Assembly: GCA_003139415.1 (NCBI GenBank)
Contig: PLIR01000040.1
Location: forward strand, 1 to 34,775
Source: Myxococcales bacterium
GTDB lineage: Bacteria; Myxococcota_A; Polyangia; Polyangiales; Polyangiaceae
Length of the DNA stretch: 34,775 nucleotides
Direction: 5' to 3'
Shown: piece after piece, positions 25,008 to 32,761 of the stretch
How positions within the stretch are numbered: the stretch's first letter is position 1
Layout: each line of letters opens with the position of its first letter
Made by a program: the position numbers and the translations under genes
Notes under the pieces: generated by a model
Seen by the model: only the letters and a program-made list of their open reading frames with translations
Databases searched by the model: none
What the model was told of the DNA's origin: nothing

Positions 25008-25823
25008 ATGATCGCTAGCGAGATAGCCAGGACCAAGAATAGGGCAGCGCGGCACCTTCGGGCTTGGCCGCTGGTCGTGGGCGTCGTTGCCGGCACGTGC
25101 TCGTGCAACTCGTCGTCCTCGGGCACGCCGCCTTCCAACGACGCGGCGACACCGCAGGAGGAAACGGCCCCGTCCCTGGCGAACACCCCCAACTTGATCC
25201 TCAACCCGGGCGCCGAGCTCGGTCCCGGAACGGACGGCTCCACGGTCCCCACGTCCGTGCCCGACTGGACGACGACCGGCGACGCGAACGTCATCGAATA
25301 CGGCTCGTCCGGAGGCTTCCCCGACGTGTCGGACGGAGGCTCGGACGCGGCACCTCCCGACGAGGGCACGAACTTCTTCGCTGGGGGCCCCAACGACCCG
25401 ATCTCGACGTTCACTCAGCAGATCAGCCTCGCGGCCTACGCGACGGACATCGCGAAGGGCAACGTGACATTCACCCTGGACGGGTGGCTCGGGGGATATT
25501 CGAGCCAGGGCGACGATGCCCTGGTCACGGTGTATTTCCTCGACTCGGCGAGTGCGTCGGTATTGGGCGCCGCCGCCGACGGAGGCGAGAGCGACGACGG
25601 AGGGGACGCCGGGTTGCCGCCCGACGTGCTCGCCTCGGCCAGCATCGGCCCCGTCACCGCCGCGGAGCGCAACGACAACACGGGGTTCCTTTTCCAGACG
25701 ACCACGGGCCCGGTGCCCACGGGGACCGTCGCGGCCGAGGTGCAGATTGTGATGACCCGGTACGATGGTGCCAACAACGACGGGTACGCGGACAACCTGT
25801 CCCTCACGCTCGGCGGGAACTGA
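25008..25823 (+). CDS. Secreted lipoprotein with an NPGAE...DNLSL beta-sandwich domain
   Basis: A 271-residue exported protein. The ATG at 25008 opens a signal peptide with basic start (ARTKNRAARHLRAW) and core PLVVGVVAG, ending TCSCN, so one of two cysteines is a probable lipidation site. After a Ser/Pro/Glu linker comes a domain beginning NLILNPGAELG and running through VPDWTTTGDANVIEYG, NFFAGG, STFTQQISL, FTLDGWLGGYSSQGDDA and ending YDGANNDGYADNLSLTL. This layout matches a secreted jelly-roll type domain seen in many environmental bacteria, likely carbohydrate- or surface-binding. Two Asp/Gly/Ala-rich inserts (DGGSDAAPPDEG, ADGGESDDGGDAG) are typical of Polyangiales secreted proteins. It stands 26 bases after the DUF2723-like remnant and 82 bases before the phosphatase gene. 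Confidence 0.8.
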   Translation: MIASEIARTKNRAARHLRAWPLVVGVVAGTCSCNSSSSGTPPSNDAATPQEETAPSLANTPNLILNPGAELGPGTDGSTVPTSVPDWTTTGDANVIEYGSSGGFPDVSDGGSDAAPPDEGTNFFAGGPNDPISTFTQQISLAAYATDIAKGNVTFTLDGWLGGYSSQGDDALVTVYFLDSASASVLGAAADGGESDDGGDAGLPPDVLASASIGPVTAAERNDNTGFLFQTTTGPVPTGTVAAEVQIVMTRYDGANNDGYADNLSLTLGGN

Positions 25824-25869
25824 AGGGGCGACCTTCTACGACGGCGCGAATCCTGCTGGGCGTCTGCAC

Positions 25870-25893
25870 GGGCGCCTCACGCTCGAGGCGTCC
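25870..25893 (+). promoter_or_regulatory. Stem-loop directly upstream of the PP2C ribosome binding site
   Basis: GGGCGCCTC (25870-25878) pairs with GAGGCGTCC (25885-25893) over nine base pairs, one of them G-U, around the loop ACGCTC. One base later begins the Shine-Dalgarno GGGAGG (25895-25900), then the ATG at 25906. The hairpin could end transcription from the lipoprotein gene, though no T-run follows, or it could tune ribosome access to the phosphatase mRNA. Confidence 0.45.
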
Positions 25894-25905
25894 AGGGAGG
25901 TCCTC

Positions 25906-26796
25906 ATGACAGTGGAACTGACGGTCTACGGTCAGACGGATATCGGTTCAGTCCGCAGATTCAACGAAGATGCCTTCGCGATTGCCGACTTGACGGGAGG
26001 CCGTCTCCTCGAAGAGCAGCGCATGGCGCAATTCGAGCTTGGGCAGAACGGAGTGCTGCTCGCCGTTTCGGACGGCATGGGGGGCCACCCGGCCGGCGAA
26101 GTCGCGAGCGCGCTCGTGGTGGACTCGCTTCGTCGCTCGATGGCAACCCTGCCCCGCGGCGCGACCTCGGACGCGCGACTCGAGAAGGCCACCATCGAGG
26201 CGAATCGCGAAGTCTGGCAGGCCGCGCACTGCCCCGGTCGAGAGCACATGGGTGCCACGCTCACGGCGGTCTTCGTGCACGACACGACGGCGCATATTGC
26301 GGAGGTCGGCGATTCGCGAGGGTACCTCTTGCGCGGCCGCGAGATCGTCCAGGTGACGCGCGACCAGAGTTACCTCCAGTTGCTGCTCGATTCCGGACGG
26401 TTGAGCGCCGCCGAGGCCAAGGAGTGCGATTTCAGCAACCTCGCGCTTCAAGCCATGGGGTTGAAACCCGAGGTGACCGTGGCCATGGCAAGGCTCGATC
26501 TTCGCCGGCGCGACTGCCTCGTTCTGTGCTCCGACGGCCTATCCAACATGCTCACCGCGGATGAGATTCGTCACGTGGTCCTCACGTCCGCCGGCCTCGA
26601 CGACGCGTGCGTCAGGCTGATCGACGAGGCGAAGCGGCGCGGCGGCAAGGACAACATCACGGCCGTCCTCGCCGGCGTCGACGGCGATCTCCCGCCGACC
26701 GTCGACGGCGAACGGATCTCGAGGACCTTCTTCGTCATCAGCGAGTTTCCCCCGGCGAAGACACCCTCGGCCGCGTTCGGCGCTTCTTCGTCGTGA
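25906..26796 (+). CDS. PP2C-family protein serine/threonine phosphatase
   Basis: A 296-residue cytosolic PPM/PP2C phosphatase of the Stp/PrpC type that removes phosphate from Ser/Thr residues placed by Hanks-type kinases. Ordered motifs: QTDIGSVRRFNEDAF with metal ligand Asp22, AVSDGMGGHPAGEVAS with Asp56 and Gly57, MGATLTAVFV, AEVGDSRGYLLR, LVLCSDGLSNML and GGKDNITAVLA at the end of the fold. All acidic metal ligands appear present. The last ~35 residues are extra and unstructured. The ATG at 25906 has a strong GGGAGG five bases upstream; an open frame upstream to 25765 lacks any family sequence. No partner kinase is in the window. It ends tail-to-tail with the PerM-like gene, seven bases apart. 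Confidence 0.95.
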   Translation: MTVELTVYGQTDIGSVRRFNEDAFAIADLTGGRLLEEQRMAQFELGQNGVLLAVSDGMGGHPAGEVASALVVDSLRRSMATLPRGATSDARLEKATIEANREVWQAAHCPGREHMGATLTAVFVHDTTAHIAEVGDSRGYLLRGREIVQVTRDQSYLQLLLDSGRLSAAEAKECDFSNLALQAMGLKPEVTVAMARLDLRRRDCLVLCSDGLSNMLTADEIRHVVLTSAGLDDACVRLIDEAKRRGGKDNITAVLAGVDGDLPPTVDGERISRTFFVISEFPPAKTPSAAFGASSS

Positions 26797-26803
26797 CTCT
26801 GCG

Positions 26804-28015
26804 TTACGCTCGCCCCGAGTCGATCGGAGTGTTCGTCGTGCTCGAGGGGCGCCCGTCTTCGTCGCGGCGCCCTTCGGCGATTTCGACCGCGATCGCAGCG
26901 GCGAGCTTGGCCGGAACCCCTTCGGTACGCTGCTCGTATTCTCTCTCGGCCCGGTCGTCGCGCGCACGAAGCTTGGTGTCGTCGACCTGCTCACCCGGGA
27001 GCTCGACGCGCAGCTCTTCGACGAGCATGCGGACGGCAGCGGCCACGGGAAGCGCGAGCAGCGCCCCCACGATCCCGAGGAGCGTCCCGCCGGCGAGCAG
27101 CGCGACGAGGACCACCGACGACGGCAAGCGGAGGGCGCGACCGTAGATCCGCGGGACGAGATACCGACTCTCGAACTCTTCGTACACGATCATCGCGAGC
27201 AGCACGGCGATGGCCACGACGGGGCCGACGGCGAGCGCCGCGAGGACCGCGGGGCCCACGGACAGGAAGACGCCGATGTAAGGCAACACGTCGGCCAGGC
27301 CGGCGAAGACCGCGAGCGCGATCGCGTTCGGAACGTGGCCAATCGCCAACAGCGCGAACACGAAGCCCCCCATCAAGATCGACGTGAAGACCTGACCACG
27401 GATGTAACCGCCCACGATCGTCTCCAGGTTCAGCATCACGCGCGACAGCCGGATGTGATGCGAGCGGGGCACCATCGCGAAGAGGCCTCCGCGCAACCGG
27501 TCGCGATCGATCATGATGTAGAGCGACAGAAAGACGGTGCTGACGACGTACGCGACGATCTCGACGACGCGCGTGGAGTACGAGAGCGCCGTCGACGTCA
27601 GCGTGTGGGCCAGGGCGTGGTACCGGACGTCGCGTAGCGACTCCGCGAGCGGAGCGCTGACGCGCCACCCGGCGAGCGTGGAAGCAAGGCGCTCTCGGAG
27701 CATCGGCTCTTGCTTGACGAGGGTGGTCACCTGGTCGACGAGGGCCGGGATCGTCAACGCCAGCGCGAGGACGGAGGTCGTGAGCATCCCGGCGAAGACG
27801 GCGGCGAGCGCCCACCCGCGCTTCATGTGTCGCGCTTCGAGCCATTCGACGGCGGGGTTCAACGTGCCGACGAGAAAGAGCGCCACCACGAGGACGAGGA
27901 CGACCGGCAGCAGCTGCAGCACGACCCACGCGCCCGCGACGACGACGACGGCGCGAACCATCGTCTTCCATGAGATCTCCCGCTCGGTGCGATTCGGCGC
28001 TTCGAGAACCGGCAT
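26804..28015 (-). CDS. AI-2E/PerM-family transporter
   Basis: An inner-membrane protein of about 403 residues with the layout of the AI-2E exporter (PerM/TqsA/YdiK) family. N-terminal helices (MVRAVVVVAGAWVVLQLLPVVLVLVVALFLVG) are followed by a soluble helical stretch, and then the conserved half with GGYIRGQVFTSILMG, IALAVFAGLADVLPYIGVFLSVGPAVLAAL, YEEFESRYLVPRIYGRALRLP and a final hydrophobic LLGIVGALLALPVAA. The C-terminal ~70 residues are a charged cytoplasmic tail. Family members export small molecules or ions; the substrate here is unknown. The start is uncertain: ATG 28015 is chosen, but ATG 28045 and others up to 28105 are in frame and none has a strong ribosome binding site. Confidence 0.9.
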   Translation of the reverse strand: MPVLEAPNRTEREISWKTMVRAVVVVAGAWVVLQLLPVVLVLVVALFLVGTLNPAVEWLEARHMKRGWALAAVFAGMLTTSVLALALTIPALVDQVTTLVKQEPMLRERLASTLAGWRVSAPLAESLRDVRYHALAHTLTSTALSYSTRVVEIVAYVVSTVFLSLYIMIDRDRLRGGLFAMVPRSHHIRLSRVMLNLETIVGGYIRGQVFTSILMGGFVFALLAIGHVPNAIALAVFAGLADVLPYIGVFLSVGPAVLAALAVGPVVAIAVLLAMIVYEEFESRYLVPRIYGRALRLPSSVVLVALLAGGTLLGIVGALLALPVAAAVRMLVEELRVELPGEQVDDTKLRARDDRAEREYEQRTEGVPAKLAAAIAVEIAEGRRDEDGRPSSTTNTPIDSGRA

Positions 28016-28292
28016 TCTTAGGAAGTAATCCCCTCGAGCTGGCATGGGGGCAAGGTCCATCGTTCGTTCGCCCACCGATTGCATCCCTTCATTCGCGAAT
28101 TTCACGATGCGAGGCGAAGCGCCTCAGTCGCGCAGTATCGTCGCAGCGTGTGGAGGCAACGTCTCCGAGGATGGAACGCTGCGCTGGGGGAGCGCGGCAG
28201 CTCGCCCACACCCCCATCCGGGACGATGCGACCGCCCTCTGAGCACCGCAGGCGCGGTGGCGCGAGGATTGCTTTGGGGCGGCGCCTACACA
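28016..28292. other. Intergenic region between divergent PerM-like and MetE-like genes
   Basis: 277 bases with no gene I can support. Open frames cross it on both strands without family sequence. A small hairpin GAGGCG-AAG-CGCCTC lies at 28111-28125. No B12 or SAM riboswitch boxes were recognised even though the gene to the right is a methionine-synthase relative. Promoters for both flanking genes should lie here, but I cannot point to them with confidence. Confidence 0.4.
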
Positions 28293-29357
28293 GTGAGCGA
28301 GATCGCGATCCCGACGGAGGCCATTGGCAGCGTTCCGCGCCCGACGGCCTTGGTCGAGGCGATCGCTAGGGGCGACGACGCGGACTCCGTGGAGCCCCTC
28401 TACGAGGCCGCCGTCCGCGACACGATCGAGCAGCTCGAGGCGACGGGCTCCCCCGTCGTCACCGACGGCGAGCAGAAGAAGTTTCACAACTTCTGGACGT
28501 ATTCGGTGCAGGGGCTCCCGAACACGTCGGGCGACGGCTTCAAGATCCCCTTTGCGGCGGGCCACACGCGCCGGATGCTCAGGCTGACCGGCGGTCCCTT
28601 CCGGTACATGAGGTACGCGGATACGTTCTTGGACGTCGCGCAGCGCTACGCGCATGTTCCGATCAAACAGGCCGTGATTTCGGCATCCGCGCTGAGCCTC
28701 ATGTACCCGGCCGAAGCCATCCCGGGATATTCGCGCGCCGAATTCCTCGACGATCTGGTGTCGGAGCACGAGAAAGAGATCCGCCTTTGCCTGGCCAAGG
28801 GCGCGCACAAGGTGCAGGTCGACTTCACCGAGGGGCGACTCGCGATCAAGATCGACCCGTCCGGTCATCTTCTCACCAGCTTCATCGATTTGAACAACCT
28901 GGCGTTGTCGCGATTCTCGGCCCACGATCGGGAGCGGCTTGGCGTTCATACGTGCCCGGGCGGCGACCGCGATTCGACCCACAGCGCAGATGTCGACTAC
29001 GCCGATCTTCTGCCCAGCTTGTTCCGGTTGCACGTCGGCAACTTTTACATCGCGCTCGCCGGCGAGCGGGATCGGACCCGCATCCTGAAGATCATCCGAG
29101 AGCATCGGCAGCCGGAGCAGCGCGTGTTCGTCGGCGTCGTCGCCCCGATCGACCCGCGCATCGAAACGCCCCAGGAGATCTGCGACATGGTGCTCGAGGC
29201 CGCGCGGTACATTCCGGTCGACCGCCTGGGCACCACGGACGACTGCGGGTTCTCGCCCTTCAGCGACGACACGTCGACGAGCCGCGAAACGGCGTTCGCC
29301 AAGATCCGAGCCCGCGTCCTCGGCACGGCGCTCGCCGCCAAAGCGATCGGCGGGTAG
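28293..29357 (+). CDS. MetE-like cobalamin-independent methionine synthase II family protein
   Basis: A 354-residue stand-alone MetE C-terminal-type barrel (YxjG-like), the part that binds zinc and homocysteine in cobalamin-independent methionine synthase. Visible: IGSVPRP at the start, SPVVTDGEQKKFHNFWTY, GAHKVQVDFTEGRLAIK, HTCPGGDRDSTHSADVDYADLLPSLF with the His and Cys zinc ligands, RIETPQEICDMVLEAARYIP and GTTDDCGFSPFSDD with the C-terminal Cys ligand. Without the N-terminal folate half it probably uses another methyl donor. No ATG fits: GTG 28293 is the last start before conserved sequence. The frame stays open upstream to 28044 but that part is not family-like. The gene ends two bases before the GTG of the hybrid kinase, so the two are co-transcribed. 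Confidence 0.9.
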   Translation: MSEIAIPTEAIGSVPRPTALVEAIARGDDADSVEPLYEAAVRDTIEQLEATGSPVVTDGEQKKFHNFWTYSVQGLPNTSGDGFKIPFAAGHTRRMLRLTGGPFRYMRYADTFLDVAQRYAHVPIKQAVISASALSLMYPAEAIPGYSRAEFLDDLVSEHEKEIRLCLAKGAHKVQVDFTEGRLAIKIDPSGHLLTSFIDLNNLALSRFSAHDRERLGVHTCPGGDRDSTHSADVDYADLLPSLFRLHVGNFYIALAGERDRTRILKIIREHRQPEQRVFVGVVAPIDPRIETPQEICDMVLEAARYIPVDRLGTTDDCGFSPFSDDTSTSRETAFAKIRARVLGTALAAKAIGG

Positions 29358-29359
29358 CC

Positions 29360-32140
29360 GTGGACAACGGCGACGAGGAACGGTTGCTGCGGTCGGTCGC
29401 GCTGCAGAACGCGAGCACGATCCTGCTGGCTCGGCAGCGGGCGGAACAGGAGCTCGTCCGGGCAAAGGACCGCGCAGAAGCGCTCGCCGCGGAGCTGCGG
29501 GTCGCCATGCGCAGCGCCCAGCTCGGGGCGGCCGTCGGCCGAACGCTGACGAGCAGTGCTCCCATGGCCGACCAGCTTCGGGCCTGCGCCGAGGCGATCG
29601 TCGGCCATGTCGACGCCGCCTTCGCCCGGATTTGGACCCTCGCCCCGGACGGCAATGTCCTCGAGCTGCAGGCGAGCGCGGGGCTTTATACGCACATCGA
29701 CGGTCCGCACGCTCGAGTGCCCGTCGGCGCGTTCAAGATCGGGCTCATCGCCCAAGAGCGCCTGGCACATCTCACCAACGACGTGCAGCGCGACCCCCGT
29801 GTGAGCGACCAGGCGTGGGCCGTACGAGAGGGCCTCGTCGGCTTCGCGGGCTATCCGCTGCTCGTCCAGGACGAGCTCGTAGGCGTGGTGGCGATGTTCT
29901 CGCGCGCGCCGTTGACGGTCGACACGCTGGCGGCGCTCGCGTCGGTGGCTGACACGATCGCCATCAGCATCCGTCGAGGTCAGGTCGAGGCGCTGCGCAC
30001 CGAAGCCGAGCGCGCCCGCGTGGATCTTCTGGCGCGCGAGCAGCTGGCGCGCGCCTCGCTGACGACCACGCTGCGAAGCATCGGCGACGCGGTCATCGCC
30101 ACCGACACCGCCGCCCGGGTGACGTTCATGAACCCGGTCGCCGAGGCGCTGACAGGCTGGTCGGCGCAAGATGCGATGGGCAAGCCGCTCCGCAGCGTGT
30201 TTCGAATCGTCAACGAGGACAGCCGCGAAGAAGTCGACAGCCCCGCCGAGAAGGTTCTCCGGGAGGGTGTCGTCGTCGGCCTGGCCAATCACACCGTGCT
30301 GCTCACGCGCAACGGGACCGACCTTCCGATCGACGACAGCGGGGCGCCCATCCGCGACGACGACGGCTCGGTCACCGGAGTCGTCCTGGTCTTCCGCGAC
30401 GTCACGGCGCGCAAGATCGACGCGGAGCGGCGGGAGTTTCTCGCCGAGGCGAGCCCGGCTCTGGCGACAGTCCTGAACGCGCGCTCGACGCTCGCCACCC
30501 TGGCCCGCCTCGCCGTGCCGAAGCTCGCCGATTGGTGCGCCATCGACATGGTCGGCGAGGACGGGCGGGCCATCGAGCTGGTGGCGGTCGCACACGTCGA
30601 CCCGAGCAAGGTCGCCCTAGCCGAGGAGCTTCGACAGCGATTTCCGGTGTCACGAGACGCGACATCGGGGTTGGCGAACGTGCTTCGCACGGGCGTCTCC
30701 GAGCTCTACGCGGACGTGCCCGACGAGCTTCTCGTGGCAGGCGCCGTCGATGCCGATCACCTCCGGCTTCTGCGTGAGCTCCGTCTACGCTCCGGCATGA
30801 TCGTTCCTCTGAGCGTGCGCGGCCGCGTCCTCGGGGCGATGACGTTCGTCCTCTCCGGCTCCGGTCGGCGCTACGCCGCGGACGACGTCCGCTTCGCCGA
30901 GGAGCTGGCACGCCGTGCGGCCATCGCCGTGGACAACGCTCGTCTGTACGAGTCGGAACAGAACGCGCGCCGCAATGCCGACATCGCGAACCGCGCGAAG
31001 GACGACTTTCTCGCGACCGTCTCGCACGAGCTTCGCACCCCTCTGAACGCGATGCTCGGCTGGACACGCATCCTGCGGTCGGGCGATCTCTCGAAGGAGA
31101 AGCAGAGCCGCGCCCTCGAGACGATCGAGCGCAACGCCGTGACCCAGGCCCAGCTCATCGAAGACCTGCTCGACGTCTCGCGGATCATCAGCGGCAAGCT
31201 GCGCCTCGACGTGCAGTCCGTCGAGCTCACGCACATCGTCGAGCATGCGATCGAGGCGCTGCGCCTGGCGAGCGAGGCCAAGAGCGTCCGCATCGTGACG
31301 ACGCTCGACGACAAGGCCGGGCCGGTCATGGGTGACCCCCATCGTCTTCAGCAGGTCGTCTGGAACCTGCTGAGCAACGCCATCAAGTTCACCCCCAAGA
31401 GCGGGCGCGTGCACCTCGCCGTGGAGCGCGTCGACTCGAGCCTGAAGTTGATGGTGACGGACACCGGGCGCGGCATCTCTCCCGAGTTTCTCCCGCAGGT
31501 CTTCGAGCGGTTCAAACAGGCCGACGGAGCCACGACGCGCGCGTACGGCGGGCTCGGGCTCGGGCTCGCGATCTCGCGGCACATCGTCGAGCTGCACGGG
31601 GGCAGCATCCACGTGGAGAGCAAAGGCGAAGGCCTCGGCTCGACGTTCACGGTCGTCTTGCCGGTCTCGCCCATCCGACAGGAGACGCGCGGTACGGCGT
31701 CGCGCTTCGCCATGGGCGCCGGGGCCGAGCCCTTCGAGAATCGGCCCGAGCTTGCAGGCCTGAAGATCTTGATCGTGGACGACGACGACGACGCGCGGGG
31801 CCTTCTCGTCGCGGTGCTGGAGAGCTGCGGGTCGGTGGTGACTTCGGCGGCCAGCACGGCCGAGGCCCTCGAGAAATTCCGCGCCGAGAAGCCCGATATC
31901 CTCATCTCCGACGTGGGCATGCCCGGCGAGGACGGCTACGCGCTGATTCGCAAAGTGCGAGCCCTCGGGTACGAGGCGGGCGGCAACGTCCCGGCGGCTG
32001 CGTTGACGGCGTACGCCCGCGCCGAGGACCGACGCAAGGCGCTGGACGCTGGCTACATGATGCACATTCCGAAACCGGTCGAGCCCTCGGAGCTCGTCGC
32101 CGTCATCGCCAATCTCACGCGCTTCGCCGTTCGGCGGTGA
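29360..32140 (+). CDS. Soluble hybrid sensor histidine kinase (GAF-PAS-GAF-HisKA-HATPase-REC)
   Basis: A 926-residue cytosolic signalling protein with no membrane helix. In order: a coiled coil (~15-50), a GAF domain (~60-210), a short linker helix, a PAS domain (~230-350, SIGDAVIATDTAARVTFMNP and the VFRDVT end), a second GAF (~370-535), HisKA with phospho-acceptor His556 in VSHELRTPLNAMLG, a HATPase_c domain (NLLSNAIKF, DTGRGISPEFLPQVFERFKQ, GGLGLGLAISRHIVELHGG), and a receiver (KILIVDDDDDARG, phospho-acceptor Asp851 in SDVGMPGEDGY, the switch Thr and the Lys in IPKPVE). All catalytic parts look intact. GTG 29360 follows the MetE-like stop by two bases. Downstream response regulator and signal are not in the window. 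Confidence 0.95.
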   Translation: MDNGDEERLLRSVALQNASTILLARQRAEQELVRAKDRAEALAAELRVAMRSAQLGAAVGRTLTSSAPMADQLRACAEAIVGHVDAAFARIWTLAPDGNVLELQASAGLYTHIDGPHARVPVGAFKIGLIAQERLAHLTNDVQRDPRVSDQAWAVREGLVGFAGYPLLVQDELVGVVAMFSRAPLTVDTLAALASVADTIAISIRRGQVEALRTEAERARVDLLAREQLARASLTTTLRSIGDAVIATDTAARVTFMNPVAEALTGWSAQDAMGKPLRSVFRIVNEDSREEVDSPAEKVLREGVVVGLANHTVLLTRNGTDLPIDDSGAPIRDDDGSVTGVVLVFRDVTARKIDAERREFLAEASPALATVLNARSTLATLARLAVPKLADWCAIDMVGEDGRAIELVAVAHVDPSKVALAEELRQRFPVSRDATSGLANVLRTGVSELYADVPDELLVAGAVDADHLRLLRELRLRSGMIVPLSVRGRVLGAMTFVLSGSGRRYAADDVRFAEELARRAAIAVDNARLYESEQNARRNADIANRAKDDFLATVSHELRTPLNAMLGWTRILRSGDLSKEKQSRALETIERNAVTQAQLIEDLLDVSRIISGKLRLDVQSVELTHIVEHAIEALRLASEAKSVRIVTTLDDKAGPVMGDPHRLQQVVWNLLSNAIKFTPKSGRVHLAVERVDSSLKLMVTDTGRGISPEFLPQVFERFKQADGATTRAYGGLGLGLAISRHIVELHGGSIHVESKGEGLGSTFTVVLPVSPIRQETRGTASRFAMGAGAEPFENRPELAGLKILIVDDDDDARGLLVAVLESCGSVVTSAASTAEALEKFRAEKPDILISDVGMPGEDGYALIRKVRALGYEAGGNVPAAALTAYARAEDRRKALDAGYMMHIPKPVEPSELVAVIANLTRFAVRR

Positions 32141-32203
32141 GCTTGCCCACGGCCGCGCCCGCGATGCATGTCACGGGACGGGCACCGCGGCTCTGCAAGA
32201 CCT

Positions 32204-32221
32204 TCCGGTCGACGCACCGGA
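32204..32221 (+). terminator. Possible terminator hairpin after the hybrid kinase gene
   Basis: TCCGGT (32204-32209) pairs with ACCGGA (32216-32221) around the loop CGACGC, 64 bases after the kinase stop and just before a putative sigma-54 promoter. The stem is short and no T-run follows, so this is only a weak candidate. Confidence 0.25.
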
Positions 32222-32228
32222 GCCCCAC

Positions 32229-32244
32229 CGGCACGCTTAATGCT
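32229..32244 (+). promoter_or_regulatory. Putative sigma-54 (-24/-12) promoter for the mini membrane protein gene
   Basis: CGGCACGCTTAATGCT has the invariant GG (32230-32231) and GC (32242-32243) ten bases apart, and agrees with TGGCACG-N4-TTGCW except for the first T and one T of the TTGC block. Transcription would start near 32255, about 50 bases before the ATG at 32307. Myxobacteria use many sigma-54 promoters, which fits the context. No upstream activator site was identified. Confidence 0.5.
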
Positions 32245-32306
32245 CAACCCGTTGGAGTTGGCGCGCGATGGGTGCGTCACAGAATCTGCCGAGGAAGGAC
32301 AGGATC

Positions 32307-32456
32307 ATGCTTTGGACGCTATGTGTCGTGTTTTTGGTGCTCTGGGCGTTGGGTTTCGTCGCATTCCACGTGTCGAGCGGGTTGATTCACTTGCTCCTGC
32401 TCGCGGCGCTGATCGCCCTCGTCTTCCAGCTCATCAGCGGTCGCCGCACAGTGTGA
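32307..32456 (+). CDS. lmo0937-family mini membrane protein
   Basis: A 49-residue protein made of two hydrophobic helices: MLWTLCVVFLVLWALGFVAF, then SSGLIHLLLLAALIALVFQLI, ending SGRRTV. The pattern MLWTxxVxxLxLWxLG...GxIHxLLxxAxIxLxxxLxxGRR is that of the lmo0937 family, tiny membrane proteins of unknown function widespread in bacteria and often stress-linked. The ATG at 32307 is preferred over an in-frame ATG at 32268 because family sequence starts exactly here and GAGGAAGGA lies upstream. A probable -24/-12 promoter is placed at 32229-32244. Confidence 0.85.
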   Translation: MLWTLCVVFLVLWALGFVAFHVSSGLIHLLLLAALIALVFQLISGRRTV

Positions 32457-32499
32457 GCGAGGCGCGATGGCGCGTCGGAGCGCTCTTGTCATCGCGTGA

Positions 32500-32682
32500 C
32501 CGGGGTTCACGCGCCGTCGCGTCGTGAAGATGACGACGGAGGGAGGCGCGGAGCACATCGAGGCGCTCTCCCAGCGATACACGGGAGGTCCGTACGCGTG
32601 GTACGGGGCCCGTGATCAGGTTCGCGTGATCTTGACGATCGCCGCGGAGAAGATTCACGAGATAGGGAGGCAGCGGCCCTGA
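32500..32682 (+). pseudogene. C-terminal remnant of a PPOX-class (F420/flavin-type) oxidoreductase
   Basis: A short frame from a stop at 32497-32499 to TGA 32680-32682, with a possible ATG at 32530 (50 residues). Its sequence, with TTEGGAEHIEALSQRY, GGPYAWYG, RDQVRVILTI and EKIHEIG, matches the very end of pyridoxamine-phosphate-oxidase-like split-barrel proteins, often annotated as PPOX class F420-dependent enzymes. Full proteins have about 130-160 residues; the N-terminal two thirds are absent upstream, where the lmo0937-type gene sits instead. It is therefore a deletion remnant, unless a very small protein is still translated. The preceding residues (RRRVVKM) also fit the family, so the homology starts a little before the ATG. 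Confidence 0.65.
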
Positions 32683-32722
32683 AGTCCGGGGCACGCTCGG
32701 GGCCTCGCGGCGTCCTGCCGGG

Positions 32723-32744
32723 ATTGGCGGGTGATGTCGCCAAT
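32723..32744. repeat. Perfect 7-bp inverted repeat upstream of the CPBP protease gene
   Basis: ATTGGCG (32723-32729) and CGCCAAT (32738-32744) are perfectly complementary with an 8-base spacer. The repeat lies 17 bases before the ATG at 32762. A dimeric repressor or activator could bind it, or it could form a hairpin in the leader. Confidence 0.45.
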
Positions 32745-32761
32745 GGAACTCTGGCGATGGC

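Noticed and set aside
28044..28292. N-terminal extension of the MetE-like gene from an ATG at 28044
   Set aside because: The 83 extra residues have no family resemblance and overlap the PerM-like promoter region; conserved sequence starts right after GTG 28293.
32137..32385. 82-codon frame overlapping the end of the hybrid kinase gene
   Set aside because: Translation is Arg/Cys/Ser-rich without any pattern, and it overlaps the clear lmo0937-type gene in another frame.
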